Below, in pieces: positions 25,857 through 34,513 of a stretch of 64,000 bases of DNA (positions are counted from its first letter, which is position 1; every line of letters begins with the position of its first letter). A program made the position numbers and the translations under genes. This DNA comes from Anaerofustis stercorihominis (GTDB lineage: Bacteria; Bacillota; Clostridia; Eubacteriales; Anaerofustaceae), in assembly GCF_024623185.1 (NCBI RefSeq), contig NZ_JANJZK010000009.1, forward strand, positions 1 to 64,000, in the 5' to 3' direction. The notes under the pieces were generated by a model, which was not told the origin of the DNA, did not search any database, and saw only the letters and a program-made list of their open reading frames with translations.

Positions 25857-26395
25857 TGAACTTAGCAAATAAAATAACTCTTTTGAGAGTTATAATGATA
25901 CCTATTTATGTTGTTATGATGATAATGACGAATATTCCCAACAATTATTTGATTGCGGGTATAATATTTATCATTGCGTCTATATCGGATTTTGTGGACG
26001 GACAAATAGCAAGAAAGTGCAATATGGTAACGGATTTTGGGAAATTTGTGGATCCTCTTGCGGATAAATTGCTTGTAATGGCAGCTATGCTTTGTTTTGT
26101 GGAAATCAATTTTATTCCTGCATGGATCGTAATAACTATACTTGCAAGAGAATTTATTGTTACTGGACTTAGGACTCTTGCGGCTTCAAACGGTGTTGTT
26201 ATTGCGGCAGATAAAATAGGTAAACTTAAGACCACGACCCAAATGATAGCATTGGTTCTTATGCATTTTTCCGGATTGAACGAAACGATATACACTGTGT
26301 CAATCGTTCTTATGTATGCTGCACTAATCCTTACCGTAGTATCCGGTGTAAATTATTTGATATTAAATAAGAATTTGTTTAATGTAAAAGAGTGA
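25856..26395 (+). CDS. pgsA: CDP-diacylglycerol-glycerol-3-phosphate phosphatidyltransferase
   Basis: 179-aa membrane enzyme that makes phosphatidylglycerophosphate, the first committed step to phosphatidylglycerol. It has the CDP-alcohol phosphotransferase signature spanning SDFVDGQIARK and FGKFVDPLADK, with all conserved Asp and Gly residues. About five membrane helices are predicted. The start overlaps the rimO stop (TAATG), giving translational coupling. The ftsK-rimO-pgsA order is common in Clostridia. A terminator follows. Confidence 0.96.
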   Translation: MNLANKITLLRVIMIPIYVVMMIMTNIPNNYLIAGIIFIIASISDFVDGQIARKCNMVTDFGKFVDPLADKLLVMAAMLCFVEINFIPAWIVITILAREFIVTGLRTLAASNGVVIAADKIGKLKTTTQMIALVLMHFSGLNETIYTVSIVLMYAALILTVVSGVNYLILNKNLFNVKE

Positions 26396-26404
26396 TATAT
26401 AAAT

Positions 26405-26434
26405 AAAAAGAGCATGTGAGTATGCTCTTTTTTT
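26405..26434 (+). terminator. Terminator after ftsK-rimO-pgsA
   Basis: AAAAAGAGCAT pairs with ATGCTCTTTTT around GTGAGT, followed by more T. Confidence 0.92.
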
Positions 26435-26481
26435 ACGCCTGACTTTGTCAGATTCCGCGACCGTTATTTTATTTCTCATTA

Positions 26482-27063
26482 CTAATCTAAAATTAGTGTA
26501 CCGTTTTCTTCGTGATAATCTCCGTCTTTATTTTTCATTAAAGTATGTTTTATGAAATGTAAAAGTTTTTCTTCTCCTTCTTCGCTTAACATTGTCAGTA
26601 AATAGTCTGTCAAGAATTCACTGTCTTTATCTATTACATAAAAATCTTTTCCGTTAAGCCAATATTTTAAAGGTTCAACAACTGTGTATTTATCACCCAA
26701 GTAGTTTTTTGAAGCACTTATTCTGTCTATAACCATTTCAGCGACATATCTTTTGGGCATTTTTATGCCAATTAATCCATCGTGTGGATTTTTTGCAAAA
26801 TCTATCCAGTACTCAAAATGATGTTTGTTTTTTCCCTTATGGTGAAGCCAGCCAGGTGCATACCCTTTTACTTCTTTTTCTTTGCTTATTGGGCTTCTGT
26901 TTCCGCCCTGGTAATATTTGACTCCCGAGAAAAATTCGATAGGAGCATATTTGGACATATCATGGAGCAGTCCTTGTTTATATAATCCGGCTTTGAAGCA
27001 GGTTTTCAGTACATACATTTTGTGTCTGTTTATTGTACATAAATGTCCAAAAAACTTGTTCAT
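26482..27063 (-). CDS. DUF5662-like HD-type protein
   Basis: 193 aa. It looks like the DUF5662 family of Firmicutes and phages. Possible metal ligands are grouped as LLHDMSKYAPIEF, then LHHKGKNKHHFEYW, then a C-terminal LLHFIKHT. This resembles an HD-phosphohydrolase arrangement, although catalytic activity is not established for the family. There is no signal peptide. The gene is single, with GGAG upstream on the minus strand. Confidence 0.75.
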   Translation of the reverse strand: MNKFFGHLCTINRHKMYVLKTCFKAGLYKQGLLHDMSKYAPIEFFSGVKYYQGGNRSPISKEKEVKGYAPGWLHHKGKNKHHFEYWIDFAKNPHDGLIGIKMPKRYVAEMVIDRISASKNYLGDKYTVVEPLKYWLNGKDFYVIDKDSEFLTDYLLTMLSEEGEEKLLHFIKHTLMKNKDGDYHEENGTLILD

Positions 27064-27206
27064 TTTAGCTCTCCTTTAAATGTAAATCTATTTATATAGT
27101 ATAACAAAATATCCATAAGAAAATCCATACTAAAAGTTTACTTTTTCTTTATTTGTTTACATATGTAACTTTGATGACTAAAAAGTGACTTGTTTATGCT
27201 ATTTTA

Positions 27207-27235
27207 TTGAGCAAAAATTGACCTGCTGATATAAT
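27207..27235 (+). promoter_or_regulatory. Promoter of the DUF6809-like gene
   Basis: TTGAGC (27207-27212), 17-nt spacer, TATAAT (27230-27235). The leader of about 95 nt is AT-rich, and I see no aptamer in it. Confidence 0.75.
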
Positions 27236-27337
27236 AAAAATATAAATTATTACATTTAAATGTTTGTTTTATATATTATGCAGTAAATAGTAAAATGTTA
27301 AAAATGAAATTTCATTTATATATTTAAGGAGGTAAAT

Positions 27338-27604
27338 ATGTGTAATATTTTAAAAGATTTATATGAGGGCAATATTAATCCTTCAATGGAGATCGTACCA
27401 TTCACGAAAGAGTATGAGACAGAACTTAGAGAAAAAACAAAAAGTGAAGATGAGTTTTTAAGTAAGCTTGACAGAGATATGCAAAATGAGTTTTATAATA
27501 TTATGGAGAGGTGGATAAAAGCATATCCTTTGGAACTCAGAGAATATTTTATAACGGGATATAAGCTTGGAGTTAAAATGACTGCCGAAGTTTATAAAGA
27601 TTAG
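27338..27604 (+). CDS. DUF6809-like small helical protein
   Basis: 88 aa, cytosolic, almost wholly alpha-helical. MCNILKDLYEGNINPSMEIV at the start and EYFITGYKLGVKMTAEVY at the end match a small clostridial family usually annotated DUF6809. No catalytic motif is visible and the function is unknown. AGGAGG lies 6 nt before the ATG. It has its own promoter and terminator. Confidence 0.75.
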   Translation: MCNILKDLYEGNINPSMEIVPFTKEYETELREKTKSEDEFLSKLDRDMQNEFYNIMERWIKAYPLELREYFITGYKLGVKMTAEVYKD

Positions 27605-27610
27605 ATAATA

Positions 27611-27643
27611 AAAAAATAAAAGGATTTTATCCTTTTATTTTTT
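27611..27643. terminator. Bidirectional terminator, DUF6809/ArsC-like pair
   Basis: A 15-bp stem (27611-27625 with 27629-27643) with A and T tracts on either side serves both convergent genes. The minus-strand stop codon lies within it. Confidence 0.9.
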
Positions 27644-27994
27644 TAATTTTTCTTCCCATTCTTTTTCTTTAAATCCTGTGAGAATAAAATCTTCTGCAAC
27701 TATTATGGGTCTTTTTACAAGCATACCGTCTGTTGAAAGTATTTCAAACATTTCATCTTCGCTCATGTTCGGTATTTTATCTTTAAGACCGAGTTCTCTG
27801 TATTTCATTCCGCTTGTATTAAAAAATCTTTTAATTGGCAGTCCGCTTATTTCAAACCAAGTTTTTAGTTCTTCCTTTGTAGGATTGTTTTCTACTATAT
27901 GTCTGTCTTCAAATTCAATATTATTGTCATTAAGCCATTTTTTTGCTTTTTTGCATGTTGTGCATTTAGGATATTCTAAAAATAAATATTTCAA
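27635..27994 (-). CDS. ArsC/Spx-family thioredoxin-fold protein
   Basis: 119 aa. CTTCKKAKKWL near the N-terminus supplies the CxxC pair; ArsC proper has CxxxxxxR. PNMSEDEMFEILSTDGMLVKRPIIV contains the conserved basic-Pro segment of the family. It is probably a YffB/Spx-like reductase or regulator, and not a proven arsenate reductase. Start: AGGAGG is only 1 nt from an ATG at 28000 but 7 nt from a TTG at 27994, giving MKYLFLEYPKC, so TTG is preferred. It is the only gene here of uncertain start. Confidence 0.8.
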   Translation of the reverse strand: MKYLFLEYPKCTTCKKAKKWLNDNNIEFEDRHIVENNPTKEELKTWFEISGLPIKRFFNTSGMKYRELGLKDKIPNMSEDEMFEILSTDGMLVKRPIIVAEDFILTGFKEKEWEEKLKK

Positions 27995-28116
27995 AATCAT
28001 ACCTCCTACTGTTTTTTTATTTATTATAGCAGATTTATTATTTATTTTATGGATATAATTTAAATAAATAATATTAATTTACTTATGTTTAAAATGATTG
28101 GTAAAATATAGTTTAA

Positions 28117-28144
28117 TTGACAATGATTATTAATATGGTATAAT
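28117..28144 (+). promoter_or_regulatory. Consensus promoter of the teichoic-acid-type cluster
   Basis: TTGACA (28117-28122), 16-nt spacer, TATAAT (28139-28144), both perfect. A 9-bp hairpin (28160-28168 with 28174-28182) lies in the 85-nt leader, without a T tract. Confidence 0.88.
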
Positions 28145-28235
28145 ATATCTACTAATATCCTAAAATATTTTAAATATTTTAGATTAATATTGTAAAAATG
28201 ATGTTTATATTAATGTAAAGCTTGGGAGAACTTGC

Positions 28236-29570
28236 ATGAAGAAAATTTTAATGAGGGCTGGAATGGCACCGTGGGACAGATTTAGTCCATGGGATATGCT
28301 TGTATATGATTATTTTGGAACAAATTTAGGTAATTATATGTATGCTCATAGTATTTGGCGTGCATTAGATACTGGGAATGATGTGGAAATTGATGCAGAT
28401 TATTATAGATCTAATGCTGATAAGGCAAAAAAAATTAATTCAAATTATGATTATTTTATAATACCAATGGCTGATGCATTCAGAAATGATTTTAATTTAG
28501 AAAAGTATACTGAGCTTGTAAAAAAAGTCAAAATCCCTTGTATACTTATAGGAGTAGGTCTAAGAGCCCCATATGAACCTAATTTGGAAAAAGGTTTTGA
28601 ATTTGATAATAGAGTCAGGGATTTCGTCAGTGCGGTTTTGGATAAATCTGCTATGATTGGTGTGCGCGGACAAATTACTGCAGATTATTTAACAAAATTG
28701 GGCTTTAGAGAGGGCGTACACCATACAGTCATAGGCTGCCCCTCTTTGTATATGCATGGTAAAGAGTTGTATATTAGAGATACCGAGATTAATGAACAAT
28801 CAAAAATATGTATAAATGCATCTTCTGTTGCTAATGCAGAGGTATGTTCTTTTATTGAAAGAAATATGAGAGAATTACAAAATGGATATTATATTCCTCA
28901 AACTTTGAAAGAGTTGAGATTGCTGTTAACAGGTATAAAATATCCGCATAATCCCAAACACGTTTATCCGGATACTTTGTCACATCCCGTTTTTCAAGAA
29001 GATAGGGTCAGATTTTTTATGAATACAACTGAATGGATTCATTTTTTAAGAGATGCTGATTTGACTTTTGGGGCTAGGCTTCATGGTAATATTGCCGCAA
29101 CATTAGCAGGTTGTCCGAGTATTTTATTTACAAAAGATTCAAGAACTCGGGAACTTAGTGAATATCATGGATTAACGGCAGTAAGAGATAAAGAAATCAA
29201 GAGTAATACTGATTTGTTTGAGTTGGCTTCAAAAATGGATTTTCATAAAGTTTCTAAAAATCAAAAACGAAATTTTGAACATTATATTGATTTCCTTGAT
29301 AAAAATGGATTAAATCATATATATAAAAATGGACAAGAGCCTATTGTTGCACCTTTGGATAAAAAAATTGATATGGTAGGCGAATTTGGTCCTGTAAAAT
29401 CTTTAGCGATGATGAACAAAGATGAAGTGGAGGAATATTGGGGAAATATTGTCATGGATATTCGAAAAAAGGAATCTACAATAAGAAGATATGATAATAA
29501 AATGTCAATTAAAGCATATAGAAAAATAAAGGGTATATTTGTCAAAAATAAAGATGAAGAGCCATGTTAA
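28236..29570 (+). CDS. Polysaccharide pyruvyl transferase family protein
   Basis: 444 aa. Enzymes of the CsaB/WcaK family add a pyruvate ketal to a sugar of a cell-wall polymer using phosphoenolpyruvate. Family features are GTNLGNYMYAHSIWRAL (resembling the GD.GI opening), LIGVGLRAP, MIGVRGQITADYLTKLG, CPSLYMHG, and LTFGARLHGNIAATLAGCPSI, which carries the conserved R-H-G. The C-terminal ~100 residues are a basic extension. As first gene of a TarI/TarJ/TarL-like operon it may decorate the same polymer. Confidence 0.88.
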   Translation: MKKILMRAGMAPWDRFSPWDMLVYDYFGTNLGNYMYAHSIWRALDTGNDVEIDADYYRSNADKAKKINSNYDYFIIPMADAFRNDFNLEKYTELVKKVKIPCILIGVGLRAPYEPNLEKGFEFDNRVRDFVSAVLDKSAMIGVRGQITADYLTKLGFREGVHHTVIGCPSLYMHGKELYIRDTEINEQSKICINASSVANAEVCSFIERNMRELQNGYYIPQTLKELRLLLTGIKYPHNPKHVYPDTLSHPVFQEDRVRFFMNTTEWIHFLRDADLTFGARLHGNIAATLAGCPSILFTKDSRTRELSEYHGLTAVRDKEIKSNTDLFELASKMDFHKVSKNQKRNFEHYIDFLDKNGLNHIYKNGQEPIVAPLDKKIDMVGEFGPVKSLAMMNKDEVEEYWGNIVMDIRKKESTIRRYDNKMSIKAYRKIKGIFVKNKDEEPC

Positions 29571-29615
29571 TATAAAAGAATAATACTTATAAAAAAGGAA
29601 AGAAGGTTAACAATA

Positions 29616-30329
29616 ATGATTTACGGTGCAATGCTGGCCGGAGGGGTTGGTAGAAGAGTAAAGAGCTCTAAAATACCAAAGCAATTTATAGAAATAAACG
29701 GACTTCCTATTATTTTTTATACATTAAAAAATATGTTAAAAGTGAAAAGTTTTGATTATATCTATATTGCTGTTCATAAAGATTATGTTGATTATTTACA
29801 AAACATTATAAATAAGAATTTAATTAAAGAAGATTCTGCAAAAGTAAGATTAATATTAGGTGGTAAAGAGAGAATCGATACCATTCACAACGTAACGGAT
29901 GCAATAGTTAATGATAATGGACTTAATGAAAATGATATTATTGTGATACATGACTCTGTCAGACCTTTTGTTACAGAAAAAATACTTAATGACAGTATTG
30001 AGTGTGCAGCTAAGCACGGTGCGGTTGTAACCGCACTTCCTGCAAGTGATACCATAATTCATTCGGTTGATAAAAAAATTGTAAGTGAAATACCGGATAG
30101 AAGTATAGTGTTTCATGGACAAGCACCGGATAGTTTTAATTTGAAAAAATTAATAGATATGGAAAATAATCTCACTGTCGAGCAAAAGAAAATTATAGTT
30201 GGAACTTCACAAATATGTACATTTAATAATGTAGATATGTATCTAATCGAAGGAGATGCAATTAATTTTAAGATAACAACTGACAGTGATTTGGATATAG
30301 TTAGAAATATACTTAGTAAAGAAAAATAG
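29616..30329 (+). CDS. tarI: Ribitol-5-phosphate cytidylyltransferase (TarI)
   Basis: 237 aa, IspD/TarI superfamily; forms CDP-activated polyol phosphate. The nucleotide-binding signature LAGGVGRRVKSSKIPKQF is at the N-terminus. VIHDSVRPFVT, FHGQAPDSFN and FKITTDSDLDIV match TarI throughout. IspD (isoprenoid) is the alternative, since the families are close. Placement directly before a TarJ-like dehydrogenase and a CDP-polyol phosphotransferase decides for TarI. GAAAGAAGG precedes the ATG. Confidence 0.88.
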   Translation: MIYGAMLAGGVGRRVKSSKIPKQFIEINGLPIIFYTLKNMLKVKSFDYIYIAVHKDYVDYLQNIINKNLIKEDSAKVRLILGGKERIDTIHNVTDAIVNDNGLNENDIIVIHDSVRPFVTEKILNDSIECAAKHGAVVTALPASDTIIHSVDKKIVSEIPDRSIVFHGQAPDSFNLKKLIDMENNLTVEQKKIIVGTSQICTFNNVDMYLIEGDAINFKITTDSDLDIVRNILSKEK

Positions 30330-30354
30330 AAAGGTTAAATAAGGTATTAAAAGG

Positions 30355-31422
30355 ATGGGTAATATAGTAGGTGTACCTGAAAAGATGAAGGCTCTAGTTC
30401 TTCATGACGTCGGCAAATTATCATTAGATGAGGTGAAAGTGCCAAAATTAAAGAAGGGTACTGTATTAGTAAAAATTAAAGCAAGCGGAATTTGTTCAAG
30501 CGACACAGAAAGAGTATTCGTTAACGGGACATATCATTTCCCAACAATACCCGGACATGAATTTTCAGGGCAAATTGTTGCTTTAGGAGAGGGTGTTGAT
30601 GAGGAGCTTCTTGGAAGAAGGACTTGTGTATTTCCTATGCTTCCATGTAAAACATGCAAAGCTTGTAAGTTAGAAGAGTATGCTCAGTGTAGTAATTATA
30701 ATTATTTTGGTTCACGATGTGATGGTGGATTTGCGGAATATTTGGTTGTTCCTGTATGGAATTTGGTTCCTTTTGATGATTCTGTTCCATATGAAAAGGC
30801 AGCTTTATGTGAGCCTTCTGCGGTAAGTTTGCATGCAATTAATATTGCAAATATTCAAGAAGGACAGACTGTTGGAGTAATAGGAACAGGAACGATAGGC
30901 TTTATGATAGGTTTATTTGCTAAGAGACTCACTTCTAAAGTAGTTATTTGCGGAAGAAATGAAGAAAAACTTGATTTTGCAAGGAAATTAGGGTTTGAAG
31001 CAATAAATTTAAGGAAATCTGATTTAAAAGAAAAAATGGATGAGATTACCGAGGGTGAAGGTGCGGATGTTATGTTTGAAGCCGTAGGGACAAACGCTGC
31101 GATTAATGATGCAGTTCGTGTTACCGGTGCCTTTGGAAAAGTAGTATTAGTCGGTAATCCAAAAGCAGATTTATCAATGGATAGAAATATTTACTGGTCA
31201 ATATTAAGAAAACAGATTGCTGTTCTAGGCTCTTGGAACTCAAGTTATAATAGTAAGATTAATGATTGGAAGACTGCGTTAGAACTATTTGAGGATAAAA
31301 ATCTGCCATTTGAAGAACTTATTACTCATAAGTTTAAACTAAAAGATTATAAAGAGGCTTTTGATGTTTTGATAGACAGTGATGAGTTTAGTTTAAAAGT
31401 TATGTTTACGTTAGAGGATTAA
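30355..31422 (+). CDS. Zinc MDR dehydrogenase, probable TarJ-type polyol-phosphate reductase
   Basis: 355 aa. Catalytic zinc residues are in GICSSD and GHEF, structural zinc cysteines in CKTCKACKLEEYAQC, and the Rossmann loop is GTGTIG. The sequence is of sorbitol/galactitol-phosphate dehydrogenase type. Between TarI and a CDP-polyol phosphotransferase it should reduce ribulose-5-phosphate to ribitol-5-phosphate for CDP-ribitol synthesis; that is inference from context. The ATG at 30355 has only a weak site, and an internal ATG at 30385 (MKALVLHDVG) is a serious alternative start. Confidence 0.82.
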   Translation: MGNIVGVPEKMKALVLHDVGKLSLDEVKVPKLKKGTVLVKIKASGICSSDTERVFVNGTYHFPTIPGHEFSGQIVALGEGVDEELLGRRTCVFPMLPCKTCKACKLEEYAQCSNYNYFGSRCDGGFAEYLVVPVWNLVPFDDSVPYEKAALCEPSAVSLHAINIANIQEGQTVGVIGTGTIGFMIGLFAKRLTSKVVICGRNEEKLDFARKLGFEAINLRKSDLKEKMDEITEGEGADVMFEAVGTNAAINDAVRVTGAFGKVVLVGNPKADLSMDRNIYWSILRKQIAVLGSWNSSYNSKINDWKTALELFEDKNLPFEELITHKFKLKDYKEAFDVLIDSDEFSLKVMFTLED

Positions 31423-31443
31423 ATAAACTGGGAGAGTTAATTT

Positions 31444-33090
31444 ATGGTTAAAAATAATATTCAATGTGCTTATGTTGATGATATTGAATTTAAAAGAATT
31501 GTCCTTCACGTGAGAGGAACTCTTGAAGGTTTTGATGATACAAAAGATTTAAAATTTATCTTTATTACAGAGGATGGACTAAAAAAAGTCTATCCTCTGC
31601 TTTATGGAATAGAAGGAAATAAATTTCATATAATGCTTAATGTTATGAGCTGTAATGATCAGTATCCAATTAGAAACGGTATTTATTATCTAAGGGTATA
31701 TAAAAAAGGTAACGAAAAAGAGCTATATCCTTTTTATTTAAATGATGCAAATAAATATGATTTTAGTGATAAAAAAGATAATCCTATTAATTTGTATATA
31801 GAAAAAAATAGTGGTTCTTATTTTTTTGGAAGATTTTATCCTGATTTGGATACTAAAGAATTATGTTTGGATACAAAGGCATTACTTTTAGTTCAGAAAG
31901 CTGGTGTAAAGTATTATTTAGTTAAAATAAAATCATCTATTAAAAAATTTATATCTAACGTAAAAAAATGGTTATTTATTCAAATCTTTAATATTTGTTC
32001 CAAGCTTATAAAAAGAAAGGGTAATAAAATTTTAATCTCATCTGCTTCAAGGGTTGAGTTAGGTGGAAATGAAAAATTTATTTATGATAGAATGATTGAC
32101 AGAGGGCTTAATAAAAAGTATAAATTCAGATTTGATTTTAAACCTAGTATTAAGGAACGTAGAGGGATTTTTCAAAAGTTTAAATTCGCTTTTTATTTAG
32201 CTACATCGGATATAATTATTATTGATGATTATTATCCTGAAATTTATAAAGTCAATTATCCTAAAGATGTAAAAATCATCCAAATTTGGCATGCTTGCGG
32301 TGCATTTAAGAGTCTTGGTTTAGAACGAATGGATAAGCCCGGTGCTCCGCCATTTAATACTAGAGTTCATAAATGTTATACACATGTTCCGGTTAGTAGT
32401 TTCCATTCCGCATTGCATCACTCAGAAGCTTTTGGATTAAGTTTGGATAAGTTTTATCCTATAGGTGTCCCGCGAACAGACATATTTTTTGATGAAAATT
32501 ATAAAGCAGAAATCCTTAGTAAATTATATAAAAAATATTCTGTACTAAAACATGCTAAAAAAACATATCTATATGCTCCTACATTCAGAGGTAATAATGC
32601 TAAAAATGCTTATTTCCCATTTTATAAGTTGGATTTAGAAAAGTGGGGTGCATTCTTAAAAGAACACGATTCTGTTTTAATTATAAAAATGCATCCGTTC
32701 GTTGAAGAACATCCTGTTATTCCCGAAGAATATAAGGATTATATAATAGATGCAGGGGATTACAGAGAGGTGAATGACATATTGTTTGCCGTTGATGTGT
32801 TGATAACAGATTATTCGTCTGTTATATATGAATTTTCTCTTCTTAACAGACCTATGGTATTTTATGCTTTTGATCAGCAAATGTATGTATCTACAAGAGA
32901 TTTTTATGAAAGATATGAGGATATTGTTCCTGGTAAGATAGTTAAAACATTTGATGACTTAATTAAGGCTTTAGAAGATGAAGACTATGATTTTGAAAAA
33001 ATGGATGCTTTTGTTAAAAAGAACTTTACTTATACGGATGGAAAATCAACTGATAGAGTTATTGACCAATTGATATTAGATAAAAAATAA
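31444..33090 (+). CDS. CDP-glycerol/ribitol glycerophosphotransferase (TagF/TarL-like)
   Basis: 548 aa. The N-terminal ~170 residues are a beta-rich TarF/TarL-type region. A basic amphipathic segment (~160-195) probably anchors it at the membrane. The Glyphos_transf domain follows: IIDDYYPEI, QIWHACGAFKSLG with the catalytic His, YTHVPVSS, GVPRTDIFF, YAPTFRGN, IKMHPFVEEHP and LITDYSSVIYEFSLL. It would add polyol-phosphate units from the CDP donor to a lipid-linked acceptor. Whether glycerol or ribitol is used is not readable, but TarI/TarJ neighbours favour ribitol. A terminator follows. Confidence 0.9.
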   Translation: MVKNNIQCAYVDDIEFKRIVLHVRGTLEGFDDTKDLKFIFITEDGLKKVYPLLYGIEGNKFHIMLNVMSCNDQYPIRNGIYYLRVYKKGNEKELYPFYLNDANKYDFSDKKDNPINLYIEKNSGSYFFGRFYPDLDTKELCLDTKALLLVQKAGVKYYLVKIKSSIKKFISNVKKWLFIQIFNICSKLIKRKGNKILISSASRVELGGNEKFIYDRMIDRGLNKKYKFRFDFKPSIKERRGIFQKFKFAFYLATSDIIIIDDYYPEIYKVNYPKDVKIIQIWHACGAFKSLGLERMDKPGAPPFNTRVHKCYTHVPVSSFHSALHHSEAFGLSLDKFYPIGVPRTDIFFDENYKAEILSKLYKKYSVLKHAKKTYLYAPTFRGNNAKNAYFPFYKLDLEKWGAFLKEHDSVLIIKMHPFVEEHPVIPEEYKDYIIDAGDYREVNDILFAVDVLITDYSSVIYEFSLLNRPMVFYAFDQQMYVSTRDFYERYEDIVPGKIVKTFDDLIKALEDEDYDFEKMDAFVKKNFTYTDGKSTDRVIDQLILDKK

Positions 33091-33138
33091 ACTTTATATA
33101 TTTTTTTAGATTTAAAATGATTTATTAAAGTAAATTTT

Positions 33139-33170
33139 TTAAAACAACCATATTTTTGGTTGTTTTTATT
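33139..33170 (+). terminator. Terminator of the teichoic-acid-type cluster
   Basis: AAAACAACCA (33141-33150) pairs with TGGTTGTTTT (33157-33166), followed by T-rich sequence. Confidence 0.9.
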
Positions 33171-33279
33171 TTTAAAAAATGAAATAATTTTAAAATTTTG
33201 GTAAAAATGTATAATATATACACAAATATTTACTAAAAAAATATTGATTAAAAAAAGTAAAAAAAATGTAAGAAAAGCC

Positions 33280-33308
33280 TTGCATTATAGGCTTTTATAG
33301 TGTATTAT
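33280..33308 (+). promoter_or_regulatory. Main promoter of the S10-spc-alpha superoperon
   Basis: TTGCAT (33280-33285), 17-nt spacer, TATTAT (33303-33308). The start is expected near 33315, giving a leader of about 190 nt. A second TATAAT at 33210-33215 lacks a good -35 box. Confidence 0.8.
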
Positions 33309-33314
33309 TAGTGA

Positions 33315-33490
33315 GCTATGACAAAAAGGAATGCGTTGAAGCGGGAGGTTGCCGTGAGAACGGGTTTTTCCGTGGAGTATGTCACCATCTAGAATGGGGC
33401 GGCATGCTTGATGTTTTTGTGTGACTTTACTACAGATGAAACACACGGAACAGTGTATCAAGTATGGTCGTACTGGCGAATCAAGATTTC
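33315..33490 (+). promoter_or_regulatory. S10 operon leader, probable autoregulatory ribosomal-protein binding site
   Basis: A GC-rich, structured leader in AT-rich surroundings. TGACA (33319-33323) pairs with TGTCA (33380-33384), enclosing ACGG (33360-33363)/CCGT (33370-33373) and the purine-rich GCGGGAGGTTGCC. A second part (33390-33475) contains GTGTG/CACAC pairing. The structure and position suggest feedback by an r-protein (L4 in other Firmicutes and E. coli). I could not map a known motif exactly. Confidence 0.6.
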
Positions 33491-33504
33491 AGGAGGAAGA
33501 AAGT

Positions 33505-33813
33505 ATGGCAAATCAAAAAATCAGAATTAAGTTAAAGGCTTATGATCACGCAGTAATCGATAAATCAGCAACAAAGATTGTTGATACTGCAAAGAGAACA
33601 GGAGCGGAAGTTTCCGGACCTATTCCACTTCCAACACAAAAGGAAGTTGTAACAATTATCAGAGCGGTTCATAAGTATAAGGATTCTAGAGAACAGTTCG
33701 AAATGAGAACTCATAAGAGAATGATAGATATCCTTAACCCAACGCCAAAAACAGTTGAAGCTCTAATGAAATTAGACTTACCAGCTGGTGTTGATATTGA
33801 AATCAAATTATAA
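33505..33813 (+). CDS. rpsJ: 30S ribosomal protein S10
   Basis: 102 aa, first gene of the superoperon. The start [15 protein letters not shown] and C-terminal [15 protein letters not shown] match bacterial S10, which sits in the 30S head and also acts as NusE in antitermination. The ATG at 33505 has AGGAGG 8 nt upstream; a longer in-frame extension to 33421 runs through the regulatory leader and is not real. rplC follows after 41 nt. Confidence 0.98.
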   Translation: MANQKIRIKLKAYDHAVIDKSATKIVDTAKRTGAEVSGPIPLPTQKEVVTIIRAVHKYKDSREQFEMRTHKRMIDILNPTPKTVEALMKLDLPAGVDIEIKL

Positions 33814-33854
33814 AATTATGACTACTAAGTAGTCCGCTAATGGAGGTAGAAAGA

Positions 33855-34490
33855 ATGAAGAAAGCTATTATGGCTAAAAAAGTGGGCATGACTCAGGTTT
33901 TTAGTGAAACTGGCGAAGTTATCCCGGTAACTGTATTACAAGCTGGTCCTTGCTATGTATTACAAGTTAAGACGGTTGAAAAAGACGGTTATGAAGCTGT
34001 TCAACTTGGTTATGGTGAAATTAACGAAAAGAATGTTAACAAACCTTTAAAAGGACATTTTGAAAAGGCAGGCGTTAAACCTGTAAGAAAAATCAAAGAA
34101 TTCAGATTTGATGATTGTTCAGGTTATGAAACAGGAAATGAAATCAAAGCTGATGTATTTGAAGCCGGAGATAAGATTGATATTACCGGAGTAAGCAAAG
34201 GTAAGGGATTCCAAGGTGCTATTAAGAGACATGGTCAATCAAGAGGGCCTATGGGACACGGTAGTAAATCTCACAGAGTAGTAGGTGCTATGAGCGGTGC
34301 TTCTTATCCGGGAAGAGTAATGAAAGGTAAAAACATGCCAGGACACATGGGCAGTGAAAAAGTTACAGTTCAAAACTTAACAGTTGTTAAAGCTGATAAT
34401 GAAAATAACATGCTCCTTGTTAAAGGTGCTGTTCCGGGGTCTAACGGTTCTATCGTAACAATTACTGATAGTATCAAGGCTTCTAAATAA
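33855..34490 (+). CDS. rplC: 50S ribosomal protein L3
   Basis: 211 aa. The start [20 protein letters not shown] and the [17 protein letters not shown] region identify it. The long central loop reaches the peptidyl-transferase centre. The ATG at 33855 follows GGAGG by 8 nt. The in-frame ATG at 33840, used in a longer reading, precedes that site and is rejected. Confidence 0.98.
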   Translation: MKKAIMAKKVGMTQVFSETGEVIPVTVLQAGPCYVLQVKTVEKDGYEAVQLGYGEINEKNVNKPLKGHFEKAGVKPVRKIKEFRFDDCSGYETGNEIKADVFEAGDKIDITGVSKGKGFQGAIKRHGQSRGPMGHGSKSHRVVGAMSGASYPGRVMKGKNMPGHMGSEKVTVQNLTVVKADNENNMLLVKGAVPGSNGSIVTITDSIKASK

Positions 34491-34513
34491 AGTATTAGGT
34501 AAGGAGGATAGAT

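Noticed and set aside
29616-30329. IspD (isoprenoid) as identity of the cytidylyltransferase
   Set aside because: The sequence fits TarI throughout and the next two genes are a TarJ-like dehydrogenase and a CDP-polyol phosphotransferase. IspF or other isoprenoid genes are absent.
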